From Henriciella sp. (GTDB taxonomy: Bacteria; Pseudomonadota; Alphaproteobacteria; Caulobacterales; Hyphomonadaceae), in the NCBI GenBank assembly GCA_013214545.1, contig JABSQB010000022.1:1-46914 (forward strand): a stretch of 46,914 bases of DNA, read 5' to 3'. Numbering within the stretch: position 1 is the first letter of the stretch; the number at the start of each line of letters is the position of its first letter. Below are positions 24,726 to 33,833 of this stretch, piece after piece. The notes beneath the pieces are model-generated. The model was not told the DNA's origin. It made no database searches and was given only the letters and a program-made list of their open reading frames with translations. The translations under genes were made by a program, and so were the position numbers.

Positions 24726-27188
24726 CTACTCGCGCGCCGCGCCTTTGTTTTCGGAATCCTCAGTCACTTCATCGGTGAGCAATTCAGTTTTAATGTCCTG
24801 CATGATGTCGCGGCGATCGAAGGTGAACGGATTCTTGAACTTGAAGGCTTCAACCCGCGAAGGCGTCAGTCGGCGCGGATAGTAGTTGTTTTCAAGATCA
24901 GCGTCCGCCGTTTCCCAGTTCGGGTCAACGATTATCTGCTTGAGGGTGCGTCCTTTTTCAAACACCAATAATTTGGTTACGCGGTGCGGATTGCGGCGCC
25001 AGATCTCAGCCGGGATATACATCCGCTCGGTTGAACCATCTTCGAATTCCAGCCCGAGAATTATCGGCATGACTAGGCCGCCGACATTGGAGAATTCCAG
25101 CGCATAATACTCTGCGTCCTCTGCGACAGCGCGGTGAAAGACTTCGCGTTCGATCGGATCGAATTCGGCGAGCAACTCGAGATATTCGTTCCGGTCGCGA
25201 TTGGTGACCGTGTAGATATCATTCTCATCATAGAAATCGCGAATGTCGGGATGCCGCTCGACCCAGGTGGCCATGCCCTCAGCCTCATTGGCGAGCACAC
25301 CGACTTTGTCCGGCTCATTCTGCACATCTTGGCGGTGACGAGCGAGGTCGATATCCGGGTTCTCAGTGTCCATTTCCATGTGGAACACACGATCGAGAGA
25401 AATATCAACGTGGTCGGTCGTGTAGAACCAACCATGCCAGAACCAATCCAGGTCGACGCCCGACGCCTCTTCCATCGTCCGGAAAAAATCGCTCGGTGTG
25501 GGTCGTTTGAATTTCCAGCGGCGCGAGTATTCGCGGAAGGCAAAGTCAAATTTCTCACGCCCCAGAATGGTCTCGCGCAAGATATGCAGCGCCGCAGATG
25601 GTTTGCCATAAGCGTTGGGGCCAAGCTGCAGCACGCTGTCAGACTGGGTCATGATCGGCACTTGCTCATCCGACACCATATAAAAAACGAGGTCGCGCGG
25701 CAGCGAACGGGTCCAGGGAATGTTGGGATCCCACTCATAACCAGCAACACTGTCGAGGAAGCTGTTCAAGCCCTCGTCCATCCATGTCCACTGGCGTTCG
25801 TCAGAATTGACGACCATCGGGAAATAGATGTGGCCAATCTCGTGAATGACGACGCCGATCAAGAAGCGTTTCTCGGCCATCGTGTAGGTCCGACTGCCAT
25901 CGTCTTGCAGAGTCGTTCGCGGACCATTGAATGTGATCATCGGGTATTCCATGCCCCCGACCGGTCCGTTCACTGATTGCGAGGTTGGATACGGATAGTC
26001 GAACGCGAACCGGTTATAGACATCCATCGTATGGATCACGGCCGCGGTTGAGTATTTCTGCCAAAGCTCGCCGCCTTCTTTCGGATAGAAGGACATCGCC
26101 ATGACATTCTCAAACTCGGCGCCCGGTTGAGAGAACCCTTGCGCATCCCAGGCAAACTTGCGGGAACTCGCCCAGGCAAAGTCGCGGACATTCTCGGCCT
26201 CGAAGCGCCACGTCTTGGTTCCGGTTGGGTTGGATCGCTCATTTGCTTCTGCTTCTTCCGGAGTGATGACGAACACTGGACGGTCAGCCCGCTCCGCCCG
26301 ATCGAGGCGACGGCGCTGATTGGCGGTCAATACTTGTCGAGGGTTCTGCAACACACCTGTTGATGAAACAACGTGATCGTTTGGTACGGTGATTTCAACA
26401 TCATAGTCGCCGAACTCGAGCGCAAACTCGCCGCTGCCGAGGAACTCCTTATTGTGCCACCCCTCATAGTCTGTGTAGGCGACCATGCGCGGGAACCATT
26501 GGGCGACGAGGAAGATGTCGTTTCCACCTTCTCGCGGGTCATCCGGAAAATGCTCATAGCCAGCTCGGCCGCCCATGGCCTTCTGATCAAGCAGATTGTA
26601 TTCCCAATTGATCTGGAACGAAGTTGTAGCGCCAGGCGACAATGGCTGCGGTAGATCAATACGCATCAGAGTGCCGACAATTGTGTTGGACAAGGCGTTC
26701 CCACGCGCGTCCGCGACACGGGTGATGTCGTAGCCATAATCGTGATCGGCCTGCGATTGCATACGTCGCAGAGAGCGCAAGCGGATCTGAGGTTTTAGCG
26801 CCATCCGCTGATTTAACGAACCAGGCTCTTTGGCGGCAAAGGTTCGCGTCATCTCCGCAATCGAATCTTCGCGATAGCGGTTCTGGTCCAGCTGCAGCCA
26901 GAGATAGCGAAGCGTATCAGGGGACTTGTTGGTGTAGGTTACCGTCTGCGAAGCTGTGATCCGCCGCGCCGGTTCATCGAGGGTCACTCGAATGGAGTAA
27001 TCTGCTTCCTGTTGCCAGTATTCGTGGCCAGGCTCGCCCGCGGCGTTGCGATAGGTATTTGGGGTTGGAAGGACTTCATCGAGTTGGCGAAATTTATCGA
27101 CAAAATCACCCTTCGTTTGTTGCACACCTTGCGCAGTTGCGCCCGAAACGGTCAGCATTGCTCCTAACGCCGCCAATAAAATTCGCAT
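24726..27188 (-). CDS. M1 family metallopeptidase (exported)
   Basis: An 820-residue zinc peptidase with a signal peptide (MRILLAALGAMLTVSGATAQ). A beta-rich N-terminal domain (about 60–300) precedes the catalytic domain. The zinc site is HEIGH at 449–453 with the third ligand E472 in TWMDEG; the substrate motif GGMEYP lies at 411–416, replacing the usual GAMEN. This is the bacterial periplasmic/outer-membrane M1 subgroup, which trims peptides. The C-terminus (about 640–820) is its own domain with IILGLEFEDGSTERMYIPAE. It is followed directly by the small exported partner. Confidence 0.93.
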   Translation of the reverse strand: MRILLAALGAMLTVSGATAQGVQQTKGDFVDKFRQLDEVLPTPNTYRNAAGEPGHEYWQQEADYSIRVTLDEPARRITASQTVTYTNKSPDTLRYLWLQLDQNRYREDSIAEMTRTFAAKEPGSLNQRMALKPQIRLRSLRRMQSQADHDYGYDITRVADARGNALSNTIVGTLMRIDLPQPLSPGATTSFQINWEYNLLDQKAMGGRAGYEHFPDDPREGGNDIFLVAQWFPRMVAYTDYEGWHNKEFLGSGEFALEFGDYDVEITVPNDHVVSSTGVLQNPRQVLTANQRRRLDRAERADRPVFVITPEEAEANERSNPTGTKTWRFEAENVRDFAWASSRKFAWDAQGFSQPGAEFENVMAMSFYPKEGGELWQKYSTAAVIHTMDVYNRFAFDYPYPTSQSVNGPVGGMEYPMITFNGPRTTLQDDGSRTYTMAEKRFLIGVVIHEIGHIYFPMVVNSDERQWTWMDEGLNSFLDSVAGYEWDPNIPWTRSLPRDLVFYMVSDEQVPIMTQSDSVLQLGPNAYGKPSAALHILRETILGREKFDFAFREYSRRWKFKRPTPSDFFRTMEEASGVDLDWFWHGWFYTTDHVDISLDRVFHMEMDTENPDIDLARHRQDVQNEPDKVGVLANEAEGMATWVERHPDIRDFYDENDIYTVTNRDRNEYLELLAEFDPIEREVFHRAVAEDAEYYALEFSNVGGLVMPIILGLEFEDGSTERMYIPAEIWRRNPHRVTKLLVFEKGRTLKQIIVDPNWETADADLENNYYPRRLTPSRVEAFKFKNPFTFDRRDIMQDIKTELLTDEVTEDSENKGAARE

Positions 27189-27303
27189 TTTCAGCCCTGA
27201 TTCTTAAACACTACAGAGCTGCTAGTTAGAGCCGTATTTCTCTAACCAAGCTTTAATAGGTTAACCAGATCAGCAAATAAATTTACCGGGTTACATGCGG
27301 AGT

Positions 27304-28518
27304 TTAATTGGTCCGCGGCGGATATCCGGCCTGTCCCAATGCGTCGATGACCTCCTGCGTATGCTGCGCGTCGCGGGTCTCCATCAGGATATCGAACTCT
27401 GCACCCTTGGCAGGCACATCAAGCGCAATGCGATTGTGCGCAACTTCCATAATGTTGGCCCCCGCATCGCCTATCACTTTTGAGACCAGCGCCAAGAGAC
27501 CAGGGCGATCATCTCCGACAATTCGGATGTTCACCAAGCGATTATCGCGCACCAAAGAGCGCGTTAGCACTGACGACAAAAGGCGCGTATCAATATTGCC
27601 GCCGCACAGGATGAGCCCGACCCGACGCCCGGCGAATTTCGACGGGTGCGCCAACATTGCTGCCAGGCCTGCGGCACCGGCTCCTTCGGAGACCGTTTTC
27701 TCGATATCGACATATAGCGTGATCGCCCGTTCGATATGCTCTTCTTCGACCAAGACGACATCATCGACCAGTTCGCGAACAACCCGTTCGGTGAGATCGC
27801 CGACATCCTTGACCGCAATGCCTTCGGCAATGCTTGCGCCGCCGGTTGTCGGTTCACGGCCTTCCAATCGCGCGCGCATGCCGGCATACATAGACGCCTC
27901 AACGCCGACGACTCGCAGAAAACGATTGTGAGCCTTCGCCGCGGTCGCCATGCCGGAAATCAAACCGCCGCCACCGATTGGAACGATCAACGTGTCCAGA
28001 TCTGGCTGGTCTTCCAGCATTTCCAAAGCTGCAGTACCCTGCCCCGCCATGATTTCAGGATCGTCGAATGGATGAATCCAGGTCAGTCCCTCGCGTTGGC
28101 GAACCGCTTGCGCGTGGGCGTTGGCTTCATCAAAAGAATGACCTTCAAGCAGCACGCGAGCACCGAATGCACGCGTGTGTTCGACTTTGTTGAATGGCGT
28201 GGTCACCGGCATCACGATGGTGACCGGAATGCCAAGTCGTCTGCCATGATAGGCGACGCCCTGAGCATGATTGCCAGCTGAAGCGGCGATGACGCCTGCT
28301 TTTTTCTGCTCGTCAGACAAGCGAGCAAGCTTGTTGAGGGCCCCGCGCTCTTTAAATGCGCCGGTGAATTGAAGATTCTCAAACTTCACCCAAACTTCGG
28401 CGCCGGTAATCTCTGAAAGTGTCTGAGACAGGCGCATGGGCGTGCGCTCAATCTGGCCTTCCAGAACTTTGGCGGCGTCGCGGACATCTTCAATCGAGAT
28501 CGGTAGTTTGGTGCTCAT
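27304..28518 (-). CDS. ilvA: Threonine ammonia-lyase (threonine dehydratase)
   Basis: A 404-residue PLP enzyme converting threonine to 2-oxobutanoate, for isoleucine synthesis or threonine catabolism. The PLP lysine is K56 in FTGAFKERGA, and the phosphate loop is GGGGLISG at 182–189. A single C-terminal ACT domain (about 330–404, NIRIVGDDRPGLLALVSKVI) makes it the short, about 400-residue class rather than the two-ACT E. coli IlvA. The ilvA versus tdcB role cannot be settled from sequence. It is divergent from rimM. Confidence 0.92.
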   Translation of the reverse strand: MSTKLPISIEDVRDAAKVLEGQIERTPMRLSQTLSEITGAEVWVKFENLQFTGAFKERGALNKLARLSDEQKKAGVIAASAGNHAQGVAYHGRRLGIPVTIVMPVTTPFNKVEHTRAFGARVLLEGHSFDEANAHAQAVRQREGLTWIHPFDDPEIMAGQGTAALEMLEDQPDLDTLIVPIGGGGLISGMATAAKAHNRFLRVVGVEASMYAGMRARLEGREPTTGGASIAEGIAVKDVGDLTERVVRELVDDVVLVEEEHIERAITLYVDIEKTVSEGAGAAGLAAMLAHPSKFAGRRVGLILCGGNIDTRLLSSVLTRSLVRDNRLVNIRIVGDDRPGLLALVSKVIGDAGANIMEVAHNRIALDVPAKGAEFDILMETRDAQHTQEVIDALGQAGYPPRTN

Positions 28519-28615
28519 CTTGTGTCTTCATCTCAGTCTCAGCGCGCACTCCTAGTGCGGCGAGCTGCAAAATGGAAGCTTTCAATCTAGAAAGACAGGG
28601 TTTAGCAAAGCCTGA

Positions 28616-29158
28616 ATGAGCAAAGCTGCTTCAGATCTGGTCGTTGTCGGCGTCATCCTGGGCGCGCATGGCGTGCGCGGTGATGTCCGCGTCAAGAGCT
28701 TCACCGCGGAGCCTGACGCCCTTTTCGATTATGCACCGTTTCTGTCAGAGAACGGCGAAGTGTTGATCACACCAGCGCGCGCACGCCCGGCTAAAGATCA
28801 CTACATCGTTGCGCCGGAATCTGCTCGTCAGAAAGAAGAATGGGACGCGATGAAGGGCACCAAGCTGTATGTTCCGCGCGATGCTCTTCCAGAACCTGAA
28901 GATGATGAGTTCTACGTTGACGACCTTGTCGGGTTGGAGGTGTTCGCGGGCGGCGACGCGCCGATTGGCCGGGTCAAAGCCGTGCTCAATCACGGTGCCA
29001 GTGACTTAATTGAGGTCCAGCCAAAACCGTCTGGCAAACCCGTGCTGATTCCATTCACGCTTGAGGACGTACCGGTCGTCGATCTTACCAAAGAGCGGAT
29101 CGTGGTCGCTAATTTTGACGTCTGGGCCGACGAGTCTAAGCCGGAAAAAGACGCTTAG
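28616..29158 (+). CDS. rimM: Ribosome maturation factor RimM
   Basis: A 180-residue 30S assembly factor. The N-terminal beta-barrel begins LVVVGVILGAHGVRGDVRVK and the C-terminal PRC-barrel has EFYVDDLVGLEVFAGGDAPI and LIPFTLEDVPVVDL. Both domains are complete. rimM usually sits with rpsP and trmD; here it stands alone between ilvA and a GST, with its stop overlapping the GST stop by 4 bp (convergent). Confidence 0.95.
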   Translation: MSKAASDLVVVGVILGAHGVRGDVRVKSFTAEPDALFDYAPFLSENGEVLITPARARPAKDHYIVAPESARQKEEWDAMKGTKLYVPRDALPEPEDDEFYVDDLVGLEVFAGGDAPIGRVKAVLNHGASDLIEVQPKPSGKPVLIPFTLEDVPVVDLTKERIVVANFDVWADESKPEKDA

Positions 29159-30147
29159 GCGAAAATCTCCGCCGCGTTCGCGCTTTCGAGGAAACCTGAA
29201 AGTCCTTCAGCGGTCGCTGCGCCTTTGACAGCAGATACGACTGATTTGAACGCGCGCGCTGCATAGTGCTGCGTGATTTGCTCATAGACTTTGCCGTCGA
29301 GCTTCAGTGAAACGCGCTCTTCCTTGGCTTCTGCAGCGTCCATATTCGCCTTCGCCCAGGGCAGATAGGTGATGGCAACTTCATCGCGAAACAGTGGCAA
29401 AAGGGTTTCTTCGAGCTCACTTAACGACGCAAAAGGGCTGCCGGCTTTTGGTTCGGCCATGAACTCGCTCCAGGCCGCCACGAAAGGCGCTTGCGCCCGC
29501 AGCCAATCACCGGGAGTCGGGTCCATCACCAGTTGCGCAACCTGGCCCGCCAGCGCAAAGTCTGCAGCAGATGGACGTCCGCCAAACAGATACAGACTCT
29601 TTTCCAGATGCGCATTGAGCAATGTGAAAAAGCGCTCGAAGCTCGGCTTTAGCGTTTTCTCGTTTTTCTTCTCGACACCAACCAACGGCAGGCGATCACG
29701 CATACGCTTGACGATCTGGTCGCGCGTTTTCTTCTTCGCTCGCGGCAGGTCACCATCTAGCAATTGCTCCATCGTCCGATCGCCAGCCAGCTCGCGATCT
29801 GGTTTCTGACCCCAGCGATTGAAGAACATCAGTTTATTGAGCCACTCATCCGCATAGTCTTCGAGCAACAAAGCGAGCGCTGCGCAGGCTGGATCATCCG
29901 GCACAGCTGACGGTTCAGCATGATCTGCTTCAACAGTGGCAAGAATACTCGTCGAGTCCTGATTCGCTGGACGGTTCGGAGACACCAGTAATGGAACCGT
30001 GGGAACTCGCGCTAACGCGGAGAATTCTTCTTCGGTCGCTTTGCTTCGGCTGATCCACTCAAAGTCAACGCCCTTATAGCGCAGGAACGAGCGCACCTTC
30101 ACAGAGTAAGGAGAAGTTTCAGCCCCGAATAAGCGATAAGCGGTCAT
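29155..30147 (-). CDS. Glutathione S-transferase family protein, long form
   Basis: A 330-residue soluble protein. The ATG at 30147 (MTAYRLFGAETSPYSVKVRS) is chosen because it opens directly on the thioredoxin-fold strand; an open frame ten codons earlier is unlikely. The N-terminal domain has SPYSVKVRSFLRYKGVDFEW (a Ser/Tyr in place of a catalytic Cys). The helical C-terminal domain has YLFGGRPSAADFALAGQVAQ. At 330 residues it is about 100 longer than ordinary GSTs, with an additional basic middle (about 130–165) and extra C-terminal helices. The substrate is unknown. Confidence 0.85.
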   Translation of the reverse strand: MTAYRLFGAETSPYSVKVRSFLRYKGVDFEWISRSKATEEEFSALARVPTVPLLVSPNRPANQDSTSILATVEADHAEPSAVPDDPACAALALLLEDYADEWLNKLMFFNRWGQKPDRELAGDRTMEQLLDGDLPRAKKKTRDQIVKRMRDRLPLVGVEKKNEKTLKPSFERFFTLLNAHLEKSLYLFGGRPSAADFALAGQVAQLVMDPTPGDWLRAQAPFVAAWSEFMAEPKAGSPFASLSELEETLLPLFRDEVAITYLPWAKANMDAAEAKEERVSLKLDGKVYEQITQHYAARAFKSVVSAVKGAATAEGLSGFLESANAAEIFA

Positions 30148-30215
30148 AGCAAGTCTCTTTTGATTCAAGCGCGTCATCTAAGGCATGCACGCCGCACTGC
30201 CAAGACCGATTAAGC

Positions 30216-30243
30216 GGTGACGCGGCAAGGGGACCGCGCCACC
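30216..30243 (-). terminator. Imperfect hairpin downstream of the methyltransferase-like lipoprotein
   Basis: GGTGACGCGG (30216–30225) pairs with CCGCGCCACC (30234–30243) with one mismatch around an 8-nt loop, 18 bp beyond the stop of the minus-strand gene at 30261. There is no T-run on either side, so it is at best a weak terminator or an mRNA-end hairpin. Confidence 0.3.
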
Positions 30244-30260
30244 CATTTCGCAAGCCGATC

Positions 30261-31259
30261 CTACGCAGGCTTACGGAATTTCAGCGTCATGCGATTAGAC
30301 TCGCCTACGGCTTCATAAGCCGCGCGCTCGTCCGTACCCTCTTCAGTCCCAGCAAGGACCGGCGGCAAACGCCAGACGAATTCTTCCTCATTCGGAACAT
30401 CGCCCGAGTTGGCGTTCAGATCGGTGGACCCAACCAATTCAAATCCGGCCTCTTCGAAGGCAGCGATCACGGCCGATTTTTTCAGATAACCATTCGAGCC
30501 GTTGGCCCATTCGTCACTATTAGATTCCGGACCGCTATGCTGAACCACGCCAACGATGCCGCCGGGCTTCAGCACGCGATAGGTCTCTGTCAGCGTGTCG
30601 CCCATAAAGTTTGTTTCGTCATTGCTGAACCGGTTGAGATTATGCAAAGCGCGAATGAACAGGACCGCGTCGAGCTTGTCAGAAGCTTCTTCTGGCATCT
30701 TCGTCAGCTGAACCGATTTAATCTTGGCGCCGCCTTCAATGCCCCATTCCGCAGCCTGGTTCGGCCAATTGGCCGTGCCTTCAATGCGGGTTGTAGCCCA
30801 TTCTTCGCCAAATCCGAAAAGTGGCCAGAGCTCATCTGGATAGTGCGCACCGACAAGCGCGCCCTCTTCGCCGAGATAAGGCAACAGGATTTTTGAGTAC
30901 CAACCACCGCCCGGTAGGGCTTCAGCGACTTTCATGCCTGGCTCAATGCCGAAGAAGGCTAGTGTCTCCGCCGGGTTGCGCGCGCCATAACGAGCTTTGA
31001 CTTCGTCTGGCTGGGCGTCAAGAATTGCCGCCAGTTTAGCTTCGGACGTGACCTCTACGTATTCCTGGGCAACTTCCTGGACCTTTTCCTCAACCACTTC
31101 GACGGTCTCTTCGACAACGACCACTTCGGTCTCGTCTGTGGCGTCTGTTTCGTCCGCGCTGGTATAATTGTCGAGGGCTGTGCAGCCACCCAGAACCAAT
31201 GCCAGCGCCGAGCTCGCGCCGACCAAAGAGTATTTTGATTTGCGAATAGTTTTCATCAC
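30261..31259 (-). CDS. Methyltransferase-like lipoprotein (COG4798-like)
   Basis: A 332-residue protein with a lipoprotein signal: MMKTIRKSKY, a hydrophobic stretch and lipobox LGGC (C26). Residues about 38–70 are an acidic, Val/Glu-rich linker. The rest looks like a class I methyltransferase: RNPAETLAFFGIEPGMKVAE leads into a motif-I-like ALPGGGWYSKIL, then LTETYRVLKPGGIVGVVQHS (post-II/III). The end, YEAVGESNRMTLKFRKP, is shared with the paralogue at 39143–40072. GGGAGG 8 nt upstream supports the start. Activity outside the cytoplasm would lack SAM, so the true reaction is unclear. Confidence 0.85.
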   Translation of the reverse strand: MMKTIRKSKYSLVGASSALALVLGGCTALDNYTSADETDATDETEVVVVEETVEVVEEKVQEVAQEYVEVTSEAKLAAILDAQPDEVKARYGARNPAETLAFFGIEPGMKVAEALPGGGWYSKILLPYLGEEGALVGAHYPDELWPLFGFGEEWATTRIEGTANWPNQAAEWGIEGGAKIKSVQLTKMPEEASDKLDAVLFIRALHNLNRFSNDETNFMGDTLTETYRVLKPGGIVGVVQHSGPESNSDEWANGSNGYLKKSAVIAAFEEAGFELVGSTDLNANSGDVPNEEEFVWRLPPVLAGTEEGTDERAAYEAVGESNRMTLKFRKPA

Positions 31260-31443
31260 CTACGCCTCCCTTAGTGCGTCATGGAGGAGTCTTAACGCAG
31301 AAAAAATCGCCTGTCGCGTGTTTATCGACAAACAATACAAGAATCTTGCTCACAGTTTTGTGATACCTGCCACGGAATGTCAGCAAGCCCGACTTTTCAG
31401 ACCCGGAATCGGCCTCTAAGTTCGGCGGCGAAGGAGAGTTTAC

Positions 31444-31839
31444 ATGGATCCGCTCGCTCAAATTGCTGAAGCTCAGCCGTATTCCAGGCTGCTCGGGATA
31501 AAGCTTCTTGAAGCCACAAAAGACAAAGTTGTCGGCGAATTGCTGATCCGCGAAGAACTCTGCACAGCTGGTGGCACCATGCATGGTGGCTGCATGATGA
31601 GTTTCTGCGATGTGCTCGGCGCGACCGGGGCCTGGCTCGCCATTCCGGAGGGCGCAAATGGGACGACCACAATCGAAAGCAACACAGCGTTTCTGAGCGG
31701 CCCGCCCGCCGGCACGCTTGTCACCGGCGTTTCGACGCCCATTCGCATTGGTCGCCGTCTGTCGGTATGGCAAACCGAGGTCACCGATCCAGACGGCAAG
31801 AAAGTTTGTCTGGTGACGCAAACGCAACTCGTCCTTTAG
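31444..31839 (+). CDS. PaaI-type acyl-CoA thioesterase (hotdog fold)
   Basis: A 131-residue single-hotdog protein. GGTMHGGCMMSFCDVLGATG (about 43–62) matches the PaaI helix motif (usual G-x-x-H-G-G). The end has RRLSVWQTEVTDPDGKKVCL. It likely hydrolyses acyl- or aryl-CoA thioesters as a tetramer. AAGGAG 7 nt before the ATG fixes the start. It heads a plus-strand run of five genes and is divergent from the lipoprotein gene. Confidence 0.88.
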   Translation: MDPLAQIAEAQPYSRLLGIKLLEATKDKVVGELLIREELCTAGGTMHGGCMMSFCDVLGATGAWLAIPEGANGTTTIESNTAFLSGPPAGTLVTGVSTPIRIGRRLSVWQTEVTDPDGKKVCLVTQTQLVL

Positions 31840-31920
31840 CCTGTGGCTGCGACCGGGGTTTGACCAGCAAAAGCAGGCTCGCTACCCAAGCGAACCATCG
31901 GGCGCAGGGAGCGATCACCC

Positions 31921-32901
31921 ATGTCGAAAACCGTATTCGTCACTGGCGGCGCTGGTTATGTTGGCAGCCATTGCGCCAAGGCCTTTGCCGAGGCCGGATG
32001 GACAGTGATCACCTATGACAATCTATCCCGCGGACACCGGGATCTGGTGAAATGGGGCGAACTGATCGAGGGCGATATCCTCGACAATGTGCATCTGACC
32101 GAAACCCTCACCCGCGTCCGACCAGACGCTGTCGCACATTTTGCCGCTTACGCCTATGTGGCTGAGTCGATGCAACAACCGGCTATGTATTATCGCAACA
32201 ATGTTGGCGGGACGATGAACCTGCTGGAGGCGATGGCTGCAGCGGGTACCGAGCAGATGGTCTTCTCGTCTTCCTGCGCGACCTATGGCATCAGCAATGA
32301 ACTAATCACCGAAGACACGCCACAAAACCCGATCAATCCATATGGCGAGACCAAGAAGGTCTGCGAGCAGATGATTAAAGATATTGGCGCCGCCCACAAT
32401 ATTCGGTCGGTTATCCTGCGCTATTTCAATGCGGCCGGATGTGATCCAGACGGCGAAACAGGCGAACGCCATGATCCCGAACCACATGTGATCCCGCTCG
32501 CCATCCGCGGCGCTATGGACGGAACGTTCACCTTCAACATTTTCGGCGGCGACTATGAGACGCCGGACGGGACGTGCGTACGCGACTATGTCCATGTCAC
32601 GGACTTGGCCGATGCGCATCGAAGAGCGCTCGATTATCTCGCCAGCGAAGGCAAGAGCGATGTTTTCAATCTCGGCACAGGGTGCGGCGCCAGCGTTCTG
32701 GAGCTTGCAGACGCTGTTTCCAAAGTCGCGGGAAGCGAGGTTCCGCGCGTCATGGCAGATCGACGTCCTGGCGACCCGCCAATTCTCGTCGCCAGTTCCG
32801 ACAAGGTGAAAGCCGTACTCGGGTGGGAGCCCAAAATCTCCGATCTCAACACGATCCTGACCACGGCTTGGAACTGGTTCCAGAGCGAGACAAAACGATA
32901 G
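31921..32901 (+). CDS. galE: UDP-glucose 4-epimerase
   Basis: A 326-residue extended SDR that interconverts UDP-glucose and UDP-galactose for surface polysaccharides. The NAD-binding TGGAGYVGSH (8–17) and active-site Y141-x3-K145 (NPYGETK) with S118 (SSSCATYG) are present, as is FNIFGGDYETPDGTCVRDYV, a strong GalE feature. AGGGAG lies 9 nt upstream. It shares a strand with the SDR, GT4 and radical SAM genes that follow, consistent with glycan synthesis. Confidence 0.95.
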   Translation: MSKTVFVTGGAGYVGSHCAKAFAEAGWTVITYDNLSRGHRDLVKWGELIEGDILDNVHLTETLTRVRPDAVAHFAAYAYVAESMQQPAMYYRNNVGGTMNLLEAMAAAGTEQMVFSSSCATYGISNELITEDTPQNPINPYGETKKVCEQMIKDIGAAHNIRSVILRYFNAAGCDPDGETGERHDPEPHVIPLAIRGAMDGTFTFNIFGGDYETPDGTCVRDYVHVTDLADAHRRALDYLASEGKSDVFNLGTGCGASVLELADAVSKVAGSEVPRVMADRRPGDPPILVASSDKVKAVLGWEPKISDLNTILTTAWNWFQSETKR

Positions 32902-32990
32902 CCCTCCCCCGGCGTCCAGCTTGACCGCGGCCAGCCACTGTCGCTTGATTGAGCTAAACAATCAGACGCGATTACGCGCAGGGAGGCATC

Positions 32991-33773
32991 ATGCAGATAT
33001 CCAAAGACACACCCGTTATCGTCACTGGCGGCGCCAGCGGCCTTGGCCGGGCGACCGCAGAAGCATTCGCCGCTGCTGGAGCCCTGGTCGCTATATTCGA
33101 TATCAATGACGAGGCGGGCAACGCAGTTGCCGAGGCGATTGGCGGTCTGTTTTGCCACGTCAACATTCTGGATGAAGACTCGGTTGTCGCCGGGTTCGAA
33201 AAAGCCCGCGCGGCGCACGGCCAGGAACGGGTCTGCGTCCACTGCGCCATGGCATCGAAAGGCGGCAAGACCCTCGCTTTCGACAAGCAAACAGGCGGCT
33301 ATAAACGCCTGTCGACAGAGGATTATGAATGGGGCGTCAAGGGCGTTCTGGTCGCGTCTTACCGGATCGCATCTCATGCCGCCCTTGGCATGGCAGAACT
33401 CGAACCATTGGAAGATGGAGAGCGCGGCGCAATCACGCTGACGGCCTCTGTTGCCGCGCAGGACGCTCAGATCGGCCAGATCGTCTATGGCTCGGCCAAG
33501 GCAGGCGTGAACGGTCTCGTGCTGCCCATGGCGCGCGATCTGATGAATATCGGAATTCGCGTCAATTCCATCATGCCGGGCATCTTTGCAACCCCGCTCA
33601 TGCTGGGCGCACCGCAGCCTGTGCTCGACAGCCTCGCCGCCTCGGTACCGTTTCCAAAGCGACTGGGAAAGCCTGAAGAGTTTGGCTCCCTGGCGCTTGA
33701 GCTTGCCCGCAATGGCTATTTCAACGGCCAGAACATTCGCCTCGACGGGGCGATTCGGATGGCGCCGCGCTAA
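32991..33773 (+). CDS. SDR family NAD(P)-dependent oxidoreductase
   Basis: A 260-residue classical short-chain dehydrogenase. The cofactor motif TGGASGLG is at 12–19, the acidic residue after beta-2 (AIFDIND) points to NAD(H), the catalytic residues are S153, Y166 and K170 (YGSAK), and the C-terminal NGQNIRLDGAIRM is present. It resembles 3-hydroxyacyl-CoA dehydrogenase type II (HSD10-like) enzymes. GGGAGG 4 nt before the ATG supports the start. The nearby thioesterase would fit acyl-CoA chemistry, but that is inference. Confidence 0.9.
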   Translation: MQISKDTPVIVTGGASGLGRATAEAFAAAGALVAIFDINDEAGNAVAEAIGGLFCHVNILDEDSVVAGFEKARAAHGQERVCVHCAMASKGGKTLAFDKQTGGYKRLSTEDYEWGVKGVLVASYRIASHAALGMAELEPLEDGERGAITLTASVAAQDAQIGQIVYGSAKAGVNGLVLPMARDLMNIGIRVNSIMPGIFATPLMLGAPQPVLDSLAASVPFPKRLGKPEEFGSLALELARNGYFNGQNIRLDGAIRMAPR

Positions 33774-33833
33774 ACGCGGTACGAATACACTGCATTGCTT
33801 GCCCAGATCCACTCATCTGGGTATGCCGCGAGC

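Noticed and set aside
25134-25976. Plus-strand open frame of 280 codons opposite the M1 peptidase
   Set aside because: It is antisense to the catalytic domain of a clear gene, with no ribosome site or recognizable domain.
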